A stretch of DNA of 35,079 nucleotides from Streptomyces verrucosisporus (GTDB lineage: Bacteria; Actinomycetota; Actinomycetes; Streptomycetales; Streptomycetaceae). Every line of letters begins with the position of its first letter. Within the stretch, counting starts at the first letter, position 1. Positions 15,327 through 23,249 of this stretch are shown here, in pieces. The DNA lies in the NCBI RefSeq assembly GCF_017114865.1, contig NZ_JADEYH010000041.1:1-35079 (forward strand), in the 5' to 3' direction. The notes under the pieces were generated by a model, which saw only the letters and a list, made by a program, of their open reading frames with translations, had not been told where the DNA came from and made no database searches. Position numbers and translations under genes: made by a program.

Positions 15327-15372
15327 TCCCCACGTCCGGTGGGGATGGCCCGTCCCCACCTTCCGGTGGGGA
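15327..15372 (+). promoter_or_regulatory. tandem hairpins in the bldG leader
   Basis: Two stem-loops stand side by side upstream of bldG: TCCCCAC-gtccg-GTGGGGA (15327-15345) and TCCCCACC-ttcc-GGTGGGGA (15353-15372). They share the repeated sequence TCCGGTGGGGA. In S. coelicolor bldG is transcribed from two upstream promoters, and these hairpins should lie in or near the leader. An upstream AT-rich stretch (15264-15285, GTAAGTGATTGAATGC) is a plausible promoter area. Confidence 0.5.
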
Positions 15373-15418
15373 GGCGCCAAGGGGGCGGACCGCTCGATAG
15401 CAAGGTGCTGGAGGATCT

Positions 15419-15760
15419 GTGGACCTGTCCCTGTCGACCCGTACCGTCGGCGATCGCACGATCGTCTCGGTGGGTGGCGAGATCGATGTATACACCGCGC
15501 CCAAGCTGCGCGAGCAGCTGGTCGAGCTGGTGAACGACGGCAGCTACCACCTGGTCGTGGACATGGAGGGCGTTGACTTCCTCGACTCCACCGGCCTCGG
15601 TGTGCTCGTCGGCGGACTCAAGCGTGTGCGCGCCCATGAGGGATCTCTGCGCCTGGTCTGCAACCAGGAGCGCATTCTCAAGATCTTCCGCATCACCGGC
15701 CTGACCAAGGTGTTCCCCATCCACACCTCGGTCGACGAGGCCGTGGCGGCCACCGACTGA
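15419..15760 (+). CDS. bldG: anti-anti-sigma factor BldG
   Basis: A 113-residue STAS-domain protein matching S. coelicolor BldG nearly throughout (MDLSLSTRTVGDRT..., ...VFPIHTSVDEAVAATD). Ser57 in the FLDSTGLG loop is the phosphorylated residue of this family. BldG binds anti-sigma factors and is needed for aerial growth, antibiotic production and stress responses through sigma-factor partner switching. The GTG at 15419 is preceded by GGAGG. The next gene, apgA, lies 130 bp downstream past a strong hairpin. In S. coelicolor both a bldG-only and a bldG-apgA transcript are known, which fits a leaky terminator here. Confidence 0.97.
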   Translation: MDLSLSTRTVGDRTIVSVGGEIDVYTAPKLREQLVELVNDGSYHLVVDMEGVDFLDSTGLGVLVGGLKRVRAHEGSLRLVCNQERILKIFRITGLTKVFPIHTSVDEAVAATD

Positions 15761-15791
15761 GAGCCGGGCCGAACGAGCTCGCAAAAGGCGC

Positions 15792-15834
15792 TCAGGGGCG
15801 CCGGACCGGCACCTGGCCGGTCCGGCGCCCCTGA
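15792..15834 (+). terminator. intercistronic hairpin between bldG and apgA
   Basis: A perfect 18-bp stem (right arm CCGGTCCGGCGCCCCTGA) with a CACCTGG loop lies 31 nt after the bldG stop. No U-tract follows. It is positioned to end most bldG transcripts while letting some read into apgA. Confidence 0.75.
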
Positions 15835-15890
15835 ACGGCCGTCAGGCACCAGGTCACCGGGTGACCGCAGGCATTACCGAGGGGGATGGC

Positions 15891-16322
15891 ATGGCCACCG
15901 TCGAACTGCGCTTCAGCGCGCTGCCCGAGCATGTGAGGACGGCGCGTCTGGTGGCGGCCGCCGTCGCGCGCCGGGCCGGTGTCGACGACGCCGTACTGGA
16001 CGAGGTACGGCTCGCGGTGGGCGAGGCGTGCAGCAGAGCGGTCGGCCTCCATGTCGGCCACGGTCTCGGCACACCCGTCCGGGTGGCGCTGACCGAGGAC
16101 GAGAAGGTCTTCCGCATCGAGGTGGGCGACGACGTTCCCCAGGCGGCGCTGGGCGCGGCCCAAGCCGCCCCCGGGAGCGGGGACGGTACCGGGGGCGACG
16201 ACGAGGTCGACATGGGGCTCGCGGTGATCAGTGGGCTGGTGGACGATGTCGAGGTGACCGCCGACGAGCGCGGCGGCCTGATCCGCATGAGCTGGCCGAC
16301 CAACCCCGAGCCGCTCGACTGA
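15891..16322 (+). CDS. apgA: BldG-partner anti-sigma factor-like protein (HATPase fold)
   Basis: A 143-residue protein with the GHKL/HATPase_c layout of SpoIIAB/RsbW-like anti-sigma factors: MATVELRFSALPEHVRTARLV, then DEVRLAVGEACSRAV at the N-box, and MGLAVISGLVDDVEV at the G2 region. It corresponds to the gene after bldG (apgA, orf3) whose product binds BldG. The N-box Asn is replaced (ACSRAV rather than a ..TNA.. motif), and the G1 region reads VGDDVPQAA instead of DxGxG, so ATP binding and kinase activity may be weak. The ATG at 15891 follows GAGGGGG; an in-frame GTG at 15861 would add ten residues. Confidence 0.88.
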   Translation: MATVELRFSALPEHVRTARLVAAAVARRAGVDDAVLDEVRLAVGEACSRAVGLHVGHGLGTPVRVALTEDEKVFRIEVGDDVPQAALGAAQAAPGSGDGTGGDDEVDMGLAVISGLVDDVEVTADERGGLIRMSWPTNPEPLD

Positions 16323-16380
16323 CCGTCCCGCGCGGGTCCACCCGCGTGGCGACCGGCTCCCCGGCCTTCCGGGGCCGGCC

Positions 16381-16404
16381 CAGGCGCCCCTTCCGGGGCG
16401 CCTG
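16381..16404 (+). terminator. terminator hairpin after apgA
   Basis: CAGGCGCCCC-TTCC-GGGGCGCCTG, a perfect 10-bp stem with a tetraloop, lies 58 nt after the apgA stop. A smaller CCGGCC/GGCCGG hairpin precedes it near 16361-16378. Confidence 0.7.
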
Positions 16405-16410
16405 TCCCAT

Positions 16411-16529
16411 GTCCGGCTCATGTCCGGTCCACGGTCCGGTCCCGTCCGGACGACTCCGCCTGTCCCGCCCCGGTCCGCTCCACGTCCGGCCCGACCCGGG
16501 TCCGGTCCAGGACCGGACCCGGACCGGAC
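16411..16529. repeat. GTCCGG repeat cluster with a 27-bp palindrome
   Basis: Within 119 bp the hexamer GTCCGG occurs six times and its complement CCGGAC three times. At 16496-16522 they form a palindrome with 13-bp perfect arms around one central A. The block lies between the apgA terminator and the AT-rich hppA promoter region and has no coding character. It may be an extended terminator, a binding array, or expanded low-complexity DNA. Confidence 0.6.
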
Positions 16530-16749
16530 AACTCCCGGCCGTTGTCGCTCCGCCGCGGGCGACCTGCGCATATCCGTCTCCGAGCTCCGCCCGGGAGCCC
16601 CCGCGGTATTCCGAGATCTTTTTCCCGGTGTCCCCGGATAGGAATATCCCGGCCGTTCGGGGGAATTATTTCCGGTGCCCGCTATTCGATCTTTGCGGGT
16701 GCGGAACGGCAGGAAATACCGCACTCTGTTGTGAGCCGAAGCAGCTCCC

Positions 16750-16755
16750 TACAAT
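16750..16755 (+). promoter_or_regulatory. candidate -10 element for hppA
   Basis: TACAAT, one base from TATAAT, lies 73 nt upstream of the hppA start in the most AT-rich non-coding stretch of the region (16600-16760). A weak TGTTGT sits 17 bp upstream as a possible -35. Confidence 0.45.
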
Positions 16756-16828
16756 CCGTCCACATCTTTGCAGCAGGACGCCTGAGCGTGCTTGCGCGCG
16801 CCCATGTGCCAAACGTCAAGGAGGACGA

Positions 16829-19327
16829 ATGGCGGGGCACCACACCCCTTTCCAGAACCGGCTACAACTGGCCGATGCCGTGCTCACCAGCGGCAATCGC
16901 GGCCTGGTGCTGGTGATCGCGCTCGTTGCCGCGGCAGCCCTGGCGGTCGCCGCGGTGCTGGTACGTCAAGTGCTCGCCGCGGGTGAGGGCACCGACGGCA
17001 TGAAGAAGATCGCATCCGCCGTGCAGGAAGGCGCGAACGCCTACCTCGCACGGCAGTTGCGCACCCTCGGCATATTCGCCGTCGTGGTCTTCTTCCTGTT
17101 GATGTTGCTCCCGGCCGACGGTATGGGCCAGCGAATCGGACGCTCGGCGTTCTTCCTGGTCGGCGCCGCTTTCTCGGCGGCCACCGGCTATATCGGCATG
17201 TGGCTGGCCGTACGCAGCAACGTACGGGTCGCGGCCGCCGCCCGGGAGGCCACTCCCGGCGAGGGAGAACCCGCGAAGGACCTGACCGGGGTATCCCACC
17301 GGGCGATGAAGATCGCTTTCCGTACGGGCGGGGTCGTCGGCATGTTCACCGTCGGCCTCGGTCTGCTCGGGGCCGCCGTCGTGGTGCTCGTGTACGCCGC
17401 CGACGCGCCCAAGGTGCTGGAGGGCTTCGGTCTGGGAGCCGCCCTGATCGCGATGTTCATGCGGGTGGGCGGCGGCATCTTCACCAAGGCCGCCGATGTG
17501 GGCGCGGATCTCGTCGGCAAGGTCGAGCAGGGCATCCCCGAGGACGACCCGCGCAACGCCGCCACCATCGCGGACAACGTCGGCGACAACGTCGGCGACT
17601 GCGCGGGCATGGCCGCCGACCTCTTCGAGTCCTACGCCGTCACCCTGGTGGCCGCGCTCATCCTGGGTACGGTCGCCTTCGGCGACTCGGGGCTGGTCTT
17701 CCCCCTGCTCGTTCCGGCGATCGGCGTCCTCACCGCCATGATCGGCGTCTTCGCGGTCGCGCCGCGCCGCGCCGACCGCAGCGGCATGACCGCCATCAAC
17801 CGCGGTTTCTTCATCTCCGCGGTGATCTCCCTGGTCCTGGTGGCCGTCGCGGCGTTCGTCCACCTGCCGGGCAGCTTCGGCGAGCTGGAGGGCGTCACCG
17901 ACACAGCCATCGCCGGCCACGACGGCGACCCGCGCGTCTTCGCCCTGGTCTCGGTCGCCATCGGCATCGTGCTCGCCGCGCTGATCCAGCAGCTCACCGG
18001 CTACTTCACCGAACCGAGCCGCCGGCCCGTGCGCGACATCGGCAAGACCTCGCTGACCGGTCCCGCCACCGTGGTCCTCTCCGGTATCTCCATCGGCCTG
18101 GAGTCCGCCGTCTACACGGCGCTGCTGATCGCGCTCAGCGTCTACGGCGCCTTCCTGCTGGGCGGCGCCTCCATCATGCTGGCGCTGTTCGCCGTCGCCC
18201 TGGCGGGCACCGGCCTGCTCACCACCGTCGGTGTCATCGTCGCGATGGACACCTTCGGCCCGGTCTCCGACAACGCCCAGGGCATCGCCGAGATGTCCGG
18301 CGACGTCGAGGGCGCGGGTGCCCAGGTGCTCACCGATCTCGACGCGGTGGGCAACACCACCAAGGCCATCACCAAGGGCATCGCCATCGCCACCGCGGTA
18401 CTGGCCGCCGCGGCCCTCTTCGGCTCCTACCGCGACGCGATCGCCGGCGCGGTGTCGGACGTGGGCGCGCGGGCCGGGGAGCTGGGCCTGAGTCTGGACA
18501 TCTCGCAGCCGAACAACCTGGTCGGCCTGGTCCTCGGGGCCTCCGTCGTCTTCCTCTTCTCCGGGCTGGCGATCAGCGCCGTCTCCCGGTCGGCGGGCTC
18601 GGTGGTCCTCGAGGTGCGGCGCCAGTTCCGCGAGCGGCCCGGGATCATGGACTACAGCGAGAAGCCCGAGTACGGCCGGGTGGTGGACATCTGCACCAAG
18701 GACGCGCTGCGCGAGCTGGCCACACCCGGTCTGCTGGCCGTCATGGCACCCATAGCGGTCGGCTTCACGCTCGGGGTCGGCGCGCTCGGCTCGTTCCTCG
18801 CCGGCGCCATCGGCGCGGGCACGCTGATGGCGGTCTTCCTGGCCAACTCCGGTGGGGCCTGGGACAACGCCAAGAAGCTGGTCGAGGACGGCCACCACGG
18901 CGGCAAGGGCAGTGAGGCGCACGCCGCGACGGTCATCGGCGACACGGTCGGCGACCCGTTCAAGGACACCGCGGGCCCCGCGATCAACCCGCTGCTGAAG
19001 GTGATGAACCTGGTGGCGCTGCTGATCGCGCCCGCCGTGGTGCGGCTCAGCTACGGCGACGACGCGAGCGCCGGTGCGCGGGCCGCCATCGCGGTCCTCG
19101 CCCTCGGCGTCATCATCGGGGCGGTCTACGCATCCAAGCGGCGCGGTATCGCGGTCGGCGGCGAAGGCGGCGAAGGACGCGAGGAGGGCGAAGGAGGAGG
19201 GAAGGACGTCGGCGGCGCCGCCGGACGCACTTCCGGAGCGCCGGGTTCCCCCGGCTCCCCCGGCACCTCGGGCCCGTCGGGTCCGTCGGGCCCCTCCGAG
19301 CCAGGGGCTCCGGTGGCGGCGCCTTAG
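16829..19327 (+). CDS. hppA: K+-independent proton-translocating pyrophosphatase
   Basis: An 832-residue, many-pass membrane enzyme that couples pyrophosphate hydrolysis to proton export across the plasma membrane. The active site is clear: DVGADLVGKVE at 223-233 and DNVGDNVGD near 249-257, with a matching C-terminal acidic set (DTVGDPFKDTAGPA). GNTTKAITKG holds Lys512 and a Thr three residues later, the pair that marks the K+-independent class. The ATG at 16829 follows AAGGAGG; the longer open frame upstream is non-coding. After the last membrane helix a 60-residue Gly-rich tail ends in GSPGSPGTSGPSGPSGP-like triplets, which is longer than usual. A very strong terminator follows. Confidence 0.97.
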   Translation: MAGHHTPFQNRLQLADAVLTSGNRGLVLVIALVAAAALAVAAVLVRQVLAAGEGTDGMKKIASAVQEGANAYLARQLRTLGIFAVVVFFLLMLLPADGMGQRIGRSAFFLVGAAFSAATGYIGMWLAVRSNVRVAAAAREATPGEGEPAKDLTGVSHRAMKIAFRTGGVVGMFTVGLGLLGAAVVVLVYAADAPKVLEGFGLGAALIAMFMRVGGGIFTKAADVGADLVGKVEQGIPEDDPRNAATIADNVGDNVGDCAGMAADLFESYAVTLVAALILGTVAFGDSGLVFPLLVPAIGVLTAMIGVFAVAPRRADRSGMTAINRGFFISAVISLVLVAVAAFVHLPGSFGELEGVTDTAIAGHDGDPRVFALVSVAIGIVLAALIQQLTGYFTEPSRRPVRDIGKTSLTGPATVVLSGISIGLESAVYTALLIALSVYGAFLLGGASIMLALFAVALAGTGLLTTVGVIVAMDTFGPVSDNAQGIAEMSGDVEGAGAQVLTDLDAVGNTTKAITKGIAIATAVLAAAALFGSYRDAIAGAVSDVGARAGELGLSLDISQPNNLVGLVLGASVVFLFSGLAISAVSRSAGSVVLEVRRQFRERPGIMDYSEKPEYGRVVDICTKDALRELATPGLLAVMAPIAVGFTLGVGALGSFLAGAIGAGTLMAVFLANSGGAWDNAKKLVEDGHHGGKGSEAHAATVIGDTVGDPFKDTAGPAINPLLKVMNLVALLIAPAVVRLSYGDDASAGARAAIAVLALGVIIGAVYASKRRGIAVGGEGGEGREEGEGGGKDVGGAAGRTSGAPGSPGSPGTSGPSGPSGPSEPGAPVAAP

Positions 19328-19381
19328 CGGGGCCTTATCGGGGTTGTAGCGGGGCCGGCCGGGGAGACTCCGTGCGGGAGT

Positions 19382-19439
19382 CCCCGGCACGTGGCGGTGG
19401 GTGGTGCTCCAAGGCGCCGCCCACCGCCACGTGCCGGGG
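19382..19439 (+). terminator. long terminator hairpin after hppA
   Basis: A 23-bp stem (19382-19404 with 19417-19439, one G-U-type mismatch) closes a 12-nt loop 55 nt past the hppA stop. It is one of the strongest hairpins in the window. Confidence 0.8.
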
Positions 19440-19577
19440 GGCGGACCGTGTGAGATGCGCTCAACATAAATGGGTATCCAAGCCTTTAATGTGAACTATT
19501 CACCCCACCGCTCCACGGCCGGTGACCCTCCTGCGTGTATGTTCCGGGCCGAACACCCACGAAGGGATCGATCCGGA

Positions 19578-20156
19578 GTGAACAAGAAGCTTGCTGCCGC
19601 GCTGTCCGGCACCGCGGTGCTCGTGCTCGCCCTGAGCGGGTGCGGCGACGAGGGCAACGAGAAGGCCGAGCGGTGGGCCCAGGAGTACTGCGGCTCGCTG
19701 CAGAAGCAGAACAAGACCATCGACGGCGCCAACCGGGCACTCGCGCGGATCACCGAGGGGGACAAGGCTCCCGAGGAGGTCAAGAAGACAGACGTGGAGG
19801 CCTTCGGCGATCTCTCCACCGCCTACAAGGCCCTGTCCACCGCCGTGCGCGAGGCGGGTGTTCCGCCGCTGGAGGACGGCTCCCGGATCCAGAAGAACGC
19901 GATCAAGCGGCTCGACGCGCTGTCGGCCACGTACGCGGACCTCCGTGAGCGGGCCGAGGCCCTGAACGAGAAGGACCAGTCGGAGTTCGCCGACGGGTTG
20001 CAGGACATCGCCGGAGAGATGGACAAGCTTCCCAAGCAGTTCGGCGAGGTGGAGAAGGCGCTGGGCGAGTTCCGGCAGGGCGATCTCCAGGAGGCGATAG
20101 CGGGTCAGAAGGGCTGCCGGAGGCCGTCGCCGGCGCCGTCCGCCTCGGCGGCGTAG
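19578..20156 (+). CDS. small lipoprotein of unknown function
   Basis: A 192-residue exported lipoprotein: MNKKLAAAL start, hydrophobic core, lipobox ALSGC with Cys22. The mature part is highly charged and helical (EKAERWAQEYC..., LSTAYKALSTAVREAG, LRERAEALNEKDQSEF, EMDKLPKQFGEVEKAL), with a conserved-looking Cys pair (YCGS near 35 and GQKGCRR near 180) and a Pro/Ser/Ala tail. No family function is recognised. The GTG at 19578 is preferred because the signal peptide starts there. Upstream, the AT-rich stretch 19460-19505 contains the inverted repeat GTGAA-cta-TTCAC (19491-19503), which may be an operator. Confidence 0.8.
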   Translation: MNKKLAAALSGTAVLVLALSGCGDEGNEKAERWAQEYCGSLQKQNKTIDGANRALARITEGDKAPEEVKKTDVEAFGDLSTAYKALSTAVREAGVPPLEDGSRIQKNAIKRLDALSATYADLRERAEALNEKDQSEFADGLQDIAGEMDKLPKQFGEVEKALGEFRQGDLQEAIAGQKGCRRPSPAPSASAA

Positions 20157-20261
20157 CGGAAGGCGACGGCGGAGGGCCGGAGCAGGGGGAACCCGGGAAG
20201 CCGGAAGCCACCCGGGCGCGGAGGCGCGCGGGGGGCCTGCGTACGCCGGGGCGCTCCGCGT

Positions 20262-20267
20262 GACAAT
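20262..20267 (+). promoter_or_regulatory. -10-like GACAAT six bases before the GTG start
   Basis: GACAAT ends 6 nt before the GTG at 20274. GGGGAG touches the start codon, too close to act as a Shine-Dalgarno, so a leaderless transcript is likely. No clear -35 is seen. Confidence 0.4.
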
Positions 20268-20273
20268 GGGGAG

Positions 20274-21860
20274 GTGAGTGACCGCCTCCCCACCCCCGGA
20301 CCCGCCCTCCCCCGGCTGCGCGACGCCTTCCTCGCCGCCGGCTTCACCCCCGACGGGCTGCTGGAACTGCTCGGCGCCCCCGCCTACGCGGCCCTTGCCC
20401 GCAACGAGACCGTCCCCGCGCTGCGCGCCACGCGCGGCGGCGGGCGGCTGGAGACGCTGGTGCGGCTGTTCCTGCTCCAGTGCCCGGTGCCCTACGAGCG
20501 GGCCCGCTCGGCGCTCCCGGCCGACGAGGCGCTCACCGACGGCTGGCTGCGCCGCCGCACCGGAGCCGGCGCGGACGCGGGCGGTGGTGGCGACGCCGTC
20601 TCCGCCACCGTGGACGTCCGCCCGTACGCCGGGCCGGAGGGGCTGAACTGGTGGATCGTCTCCGACCTCGGCTGTGCGGTCGGCGGCGCCGGCGGCATCC
20701 GTACGGCCGAGGGCGCCGGTACGGGCACGGCTGCGGGCACGGCCGCCCGCTCGCGGCTCGTCCTCGGCGTCGGCGGTGCCTCGACGACCCTGGCGGGCAT
20801 CACCGTGCGCACCCCCGCGGCCCGCGCCCTGGACCTGGGCACCGGCTCCGGCGTCCAGGCACTGCACGCCTCCCTGCACGCAGGCTCCGTCACCGCCACC
20901 GACCTCAACCCCCGCGCCCTGCGCCTGACCCGCCTCACCCTCGCCCTCTCCAAAGCGCCCGAGGCCGATCTGCGCGAGGGCTCCCTCTTCGAGCCGGTCG
21001 AGGGCGAGGCGCCCTACGATCTGATCGTCTCCAACCCGCCCTTCGTCATCTCCCCCCGCGCGGCGGACGGCACCCGCCTGACCTACCGCGACGGCGGCAT
21101 GGGCGGCGACGACCTGTGCCGCACCCTCGTCGAGCGCTCCGCCGCCCACCTGGCCGACGGCGGCTACTGCCAGCTGCTGGCCAACTGGCGGCACATCGAG
21201 GGCCGTGACTGGAGCGAGCGGCTGGCCTCCTGGGTGCCCGAGGGCTGCGACGCCTGGATCGTGCAGCGCGAGGTGCAGGACACCGCCCAGTACGCCGAGC
21301 TGTGGCTGCGCGACGCCGGCGAGCATCTGGGCGACCCGGCCGTGTACGCCGCGCACTACGACGCCTGGCTGGAGGAGTTCGAGGCCGGCGGCACCACCGG
21401 TGTCGGCTTCGGCTGGATCACCCTGCGCAAGTCGGGCGCCCGGAACCCGTCGGTCACCGTCGAGGAGTGGCCGCACCCGGTGGAGCAGCCGCTCGGCGAG
21501 GAGGTGCGCGCCCACTTCGAGCGCCGGGACTTCCTGCGCGCCGCGGACGACGCGGCCCTGCTCGCCACCCGCTTCGTACTGGCCGACGAGGTCGCCCAGG
21601 AGCAGATCGGCAGGCCCGGCGCGGACGATCCGGAGTACGTGGTGCTCCGTCAGAACCGCGGCATGCGGCGCGCGACGCAGGTGGACACGGTCGGTGCGGG
21701 CTTCGCCGGCGTGTGCGACGGATCGCTTCCGGCCGGCCGCATCGTCGACGCCATCGCCCAGCTCCTCGGCGAGGACCCGGTGGGGCTGCGCGACCGCACT
21801 CCGGAGTCCATCCGCCTCCTGGTCGAGCAGGGCTTCCTGCTGCCCGCGGGAGGGGAGTAG
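20274..21860 (+). CDS. class I SAM-dependent methyltransferase (NPPF type)
   Basis: A 528-residue protein. Residues 1-180 form an N-terminal helical domain of the kind seen in these actinobacterial enzymes. The catalytic Rossmann domain follows: motif I ALDLGTGSGVQAL, the acidic loop ATDLNPRAL, and IVSNPPFV with Asn254 in the NPPF motif typical of N-methyltransferases acting on adenine, guanine or glutamine (PrmC/RsmC-like). A C-terminal domain of about 190 residues (...GWITLRKSG, EYVVLRQNRGMRRATQVD) is extra. Substrate unknown; an rRNA or protein target is most plausible. GTG start at 20274, likely leaderless. Followed by a small membrane protein gene in the same direction. Confidence 0.85.
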   Translation: MSDRLPTPGPALPRLRDAFLAAGFTPDGLLELLGAPAYAALARNETVPALRATRGGGRLETLVRLFLLQCPVPYERARSALPADEALTDGWLRRRTGAGADAGGGGDAVSATVDVRPYAGPEGLNWWIVSDLGCAVGGAGGIRTAEGAGTGTAAGTAARSRLVLGVGGASTTLAGITVRTPAARALDLGTGSGVQALHASLHAGSVTATDLNPRALRLTRLTLALSKAPEADLREGSLFEPVEGEAPYDLIVSNPPFVISPRAADGTRLTYRDGGMGGDDLCRTLVERSAAHLADGGYCQLLANWRHIEGRDWSERLASWVPEGCDAWIVQREVQDTAQYAELWLRDAGEHLGDPAVYAAHYDAWLEEFEAGGTTGVGFGWITLRKSGARNPSVTVEEWPHPVEQPLGEEVRAHFERRDFLRAADDAALLATRFVLADEVAQEQIGRPGADDPEYVVLRQNRGMRRATQVDTVGAGFAGVCDGSLPAGRIVDAIAQLLGEDPVGLRDRTPESIRLLVEQGFLLPAGGE

Positions 21861-21972
21861 GGGGCGGGCCTGACGGGCGGGCCGTACGTTTGGCCAGAGC
21901 TCGCCCGGCTGGCCGAACGGCGTTCACCCGGTGTTCTCCGCCGCGATCCCCGCGGGTGCCACCGTGCTCCGC

Positions 21973-22170
21973 ATGGAAAGCGGACCCGCCGTCTTCGCCG
22001 GAGCGGCCTTCACCCTGTTCGGCGCCGGACTGCTGCTGTGGACCTCGGTGCGCGTACGGCTGCGCGAGCCGGTGGCCGAGGGGGCCGAGCAGGCCACCGC
22101 GGCCGTGCTCGCCTCGGTGTTCGGCGCGGCCTTCCTGGCCGCCGGACTCTGGACGTTCACACGCCTGTGA
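21973..22170 (+). CDS. small two-helix membrane protein
   Basis: A 65-residue protein starting MESGPAVFAGAAFTLFGAGLLLW, with two hydrophobic segments separated by RVRLREPVAEGAEQAT and ending AAFLAAGLWTFTRL. No function is recognised. An in-frame GTG at 21931 would add 14 residues; neither start has a strong Shine-Dalgarno. It may be cotranscribed with the methyltransferase (112 bp apart). A shared hairpin separates it from the convergent TM2 gene. Confidence 0.6.
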   Translation: MESGPAVFAGAAFTLFGAGLLLWTSVRVRLREPVAEGAEQATAAVLASVFGAAFLAAGLWTFTRL

Positions 22171-22218
22171 GCCGTCCGGCCCCGGAACCGGGCCTCGGGC
22201 CCCGCGCAAAGAGGGAGA

Positions 22219-22257
22219 GCGGCCCGTGTCTCCCGTCGTCGGAGAGGCACGGGCCGC
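22219..22257. terminator. bidirectional terminator hairpin
   Basis: GCGGCCCGTG pairs with CACGGGCCGC, then TCTCC pairs with GGAGA across a 2-nt bulge, closing a 7-nt loop. It lies between two convergent genes. Confidence 0.65.
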
Positions 22258-22300
22258 CGGGGTGCGTGCGCCCTGACGGAGCCCGGTCACCGGCCGGCCG

Positions 22301-22546
22301 TCAGCCGCGCAGGACGCGGCCCTGCTTGTCGGTGCGGTCGTTGCTGGTGAGGAAGAGGATTCCGTCGATCAGCGACCAGATGCCGCAGCCCCCCATGGTC
22401 AGCAGCTGTGCGACCGCCATGCCGATGTGACCGGTGTAGAAACGGCCGATGCCCAGGTAGCCCAGGAAGATCTGCAGCAGACCAGCGGTGATCTTGGACT
22501 TGTCGGAGTACGGCTGGCCGTTGGGCGCGGTACCGGGGAACGCCAT
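22301..22546 (-). CDS. TM2-domain membrane protein, short paralogue
   Basis: An 81-residue TM2-domain protein. After MAFPGTAPNGQPYSDKSK come two membrane helices: AGLLQIFLGYLGIGRFYTGH and a second around AQLLTMGGCGIWSLIDGI, with the family's G-x-GRFYxG and D at the second helix. Function of TM2 proteins in streptomycetes is unknown. Its core is nearly the same as the larger TM2 protein at 23250-23681, so they are tandem paralogues around the DUF2752 gene. ATG at 22546 with AAGGAG in the proper place. Confidence 0.85.
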   Translation of the reverse strand: MAFPGTAPNGQPYSDKSKITAGLLQIFLGYLGIGRFYTGHIGMAVAQLLTMGGCGIWSLIDGILFLTSNDRTDKQGRVLRG

Positions 22547-22741
22547 GGGTGGCTCCTTCGTGCTTCAGATGGGGACACGCCACGGCCGCTGATGTCATGT
22601 ACCAGACGTGCCGTGGCGGAATCCCAGACCACCGAGACCCGGCGAGGGTTGCGGCGAGCCCGCGGTTGTGATCGAACAGTGATCCGATGGCGCGTCACTT
22701 ACCTGCGAAAACGTCCGGGACCCGAGCCCCGCGGGCGACGG

Positions 22742-22767
22742 GCGGAGACCACCGGCCGGTCTCAGCC
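22742..22767 (-). terminator. hairpin at the end of the DUF2752 gene
   Basis: GAGACC-accggcc-GGTCTC with extended arms (GGCGGAGACC against GGTCTCAGCC, one mismatch) overlaps the stop codon of the minus-strand DUF2752 gene. It could end the TM2-DUF2752 transcript before the next TM2 gene. Confidence 0.35.
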
Positions 22768-23244
22768 GACCAGGTTGCGCACCACCGCCCACACCACGGC
22801 CGTCCCCAGCACCACCGTCGTGCCGACCTTCCCCAGCCTCGGCCGGTAGCGGCGCCCGCGCAGCCCCTCCAGCAGCCAGCGCCCGCCGAAGTACGCGGCG
22901 GCCGGGATGCCGAGGGTCAGCAGCAGGGCGTTGTCGTGGAAGGCCGCGACGACGTCCCCGTGCATCAGGTCGTACGTCATGCGGGTGCCGCCGCACGCCG
23001 GGCACAGCAGCCCGGTCACCGCGTTGAGCGGGCAGCGAGGCAGCCACTGCCCGGCCTGGTGCGGGTTGGTCCCCCACAGGTAGGCCGCACCGGCCAGTCC
23101 GGCCGCGAGCGAGCCCAGCGGCGGCGCGGCGGGGTGGGTGCGCAGGGTGTGCACGGCCCGGGCGAGCACTCCGGCGCCCCGGCTCCCGCCCACCTCCCCG
23201 GTCCCTTCCGCTCCCGTTTCCGTCCTCCCGGTCACCGTGGTCAT
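22762..23244 (-). CDS. DUF2752 membrane protein
   Basis: A 160-residue integral membrane protein. CPLNAVTGLLCPACGGTRM is the DUF2752 hallmark: a Cys before and a C-x2-C-G-x-T-R motif at a membrane interface. Membrane helices lie before it (LAAGLAGAAYLW) and after it (ALLLTLGIPAAAYFGG; TVVLGTAVVWAVV). Function unknown; the Cys arrangement suggests a metal or disulfide. The ATG at 23244 lies 5 bp after the upstream TM2 stop and has GGAG, so the two are co-translated. The N-terminal 40 residues are polar and cytosolic. Confidence 0.85.
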   Translation of the reverse strand: MTTVTGRTETGAEGTGEVGGSRGAGVLARAVHTLRTHPAAPPLGSLAAGLAGAAYLWGTNPHQAGQWLPRCPLNAVTGLLCPACGGTRMTYDLMHGDVVAAFHDNALLLTLGIPAAAYFGGRWLLEGLRGRRYRPRLGKVGTTVVLGTAVVWAVVRNLVG

Positions 23245-23249
23245 TGCAC

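Noticed and set aside
15327..15372. The bldG leader repeats as a CRISPR-like array
   Set aside because: Only two units, each a self-contained hairpin with no spacers; no cas genes. No CRISPR array is present in the window.
16862..19390. An 842-codon minus-strand frame opposite hppA
   Set aside because: Shadow of hppA, and it runs through the hppA terminator hairpin.
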